A DNA stretch of 38,378 bases, from assembly GCA_964356195.1 (NCBI GenBank), contig CAYHGP010000008.1:1-38378 (forward strand), written 5' to 3'. Shown here piece after piece: positions 38,362 to 38,378 of the stretch. The notes below the pieces were generated by a model. The model ran no database searches. It was not told where the DNA came from and saw only the letters and a program-made list of their open reading frames with translations. How positions within the stretch are numbered: position 1 is the stretch's first letter; every line of letters begins with the position of its first letter. The position numbers were made by a program, and so were the translations under genes. This DNA comes from 2-02-FULL-48-14 sp964356195 (GTDB lineage Bacteria; Patescibacteriota; Gracilibacteria; UBA1369; 2-02-FULL-48-14).

Positions 38362-38378
38362 GGGATAAAAGGGTTAAT

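Noticed and set aside
1..38378. CRISPR array
   Set aside because: No regularly spaced direct repeats of 23-40 bases with unique spacers were seen on either strand, and no cas gene is present.
1..38378. Alternative genetic code with TGA read as Gly
   Set aside because: TGA acts as a stop in overlapping gene pairs such as 615-1004 and 32976-33548, and the conserved proteins contain no in-frame TGA.

Overview
The window looks like a chromosomal stretch of an uncultured bacterium of the Candidate Phyla Radiation (Patescibacteria), most like Peregrinibacteria. This is inferred from style, not from a marker gene. Base composition is close to half GC. TGA is used as a normal stop, so the Gracilibacteria/Absconditabacteria code does not apply. 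Genes are short and densely packed, Shine-Dalgarno sequences are mostly absent, and there are many small lipoproteins and hypothetical surface proteins. Three runs of exactly 100 N (25431-25530, 28190-28289, 29390-29489) show a scaffolded draft assembly.

Layout. 1-2560: an incomplete gene, a MNT/HEPN toxin-antitoxin pair coupled to a PRC-barrel gene, an AbrB-like/RelE-like pair with a readable operator region, and a small pilin-like protein. 2600-9400: cell-wall genes murB and murA, a large protein ending in a HicA-like domain, three tRNA genes (Thr-TGT, Thr-CGT, Tyr-GTA), a ComEC-like metallo-hydrolase and an HNH nuclease. 9500-16600: a family 2 glycosyltransferase, an FN3/Ig-like surface protein with an LPEAG sorting-type tail, a 1266-residue multidomain protein with a MORN-like motif, and a membrane-anchored protein. 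16600-24400: UvrD/PcrA helicase, lipoproteins, a decayed MazF-like toxin, a GC-rich M23-type lipoprotein that looks foreign, and a CtpA-type protease. 24400-38378: gpmI, more lipoproteins, an ECF sigma factor coupled to a giant alpha-2-macroglobulin (A2M)-like membrane protein, a TMEM43-like/lipoprotein/methyltransferase operon, tRNA-Ser(CGA), an unknown 410-residue protein and an RDD membrane protein.

The most interesting system is the sigma/A2M operon (27645-33548). The sigma gene overlaps by 4 bases a gene whose product has a short basic cytoplasmic head, one membrane helix and a very large extracellular A2M-like part. The cytoplasmic head is placed where an anti-sigma domain would sit. 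The A2M part lacks the thioester cysteine. A complete 129-residue intein-like Hint domain sits exactly in its Gly-rich loop, with Cys1, TxxH and a terminal His-Asn, followed by Asp instead of Cys/Ser/Thr. The apparent frame break in this gene is an assembly artefact: the same 19 bases flank the second N run, and collapsing them restores one reading frame. I infer a surface protease trap or sensor that self-cleaves or splices and may signal to its own sigma factor.

Regulatory signals are unusually readable. Many genes have an extended -10 box (TGnTATAAT), and two architectures recur. In the first the -10 ends 6-7 bases before the ATG, so the mRNA should be leaderless. In the second the -10 is followed by an A-rich leader without a Shine-Dalgarno sequence. 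The GC-rich M23 gene differs, with a purine-rich AAGGAAG before its ATG, which fits a foreign origin.
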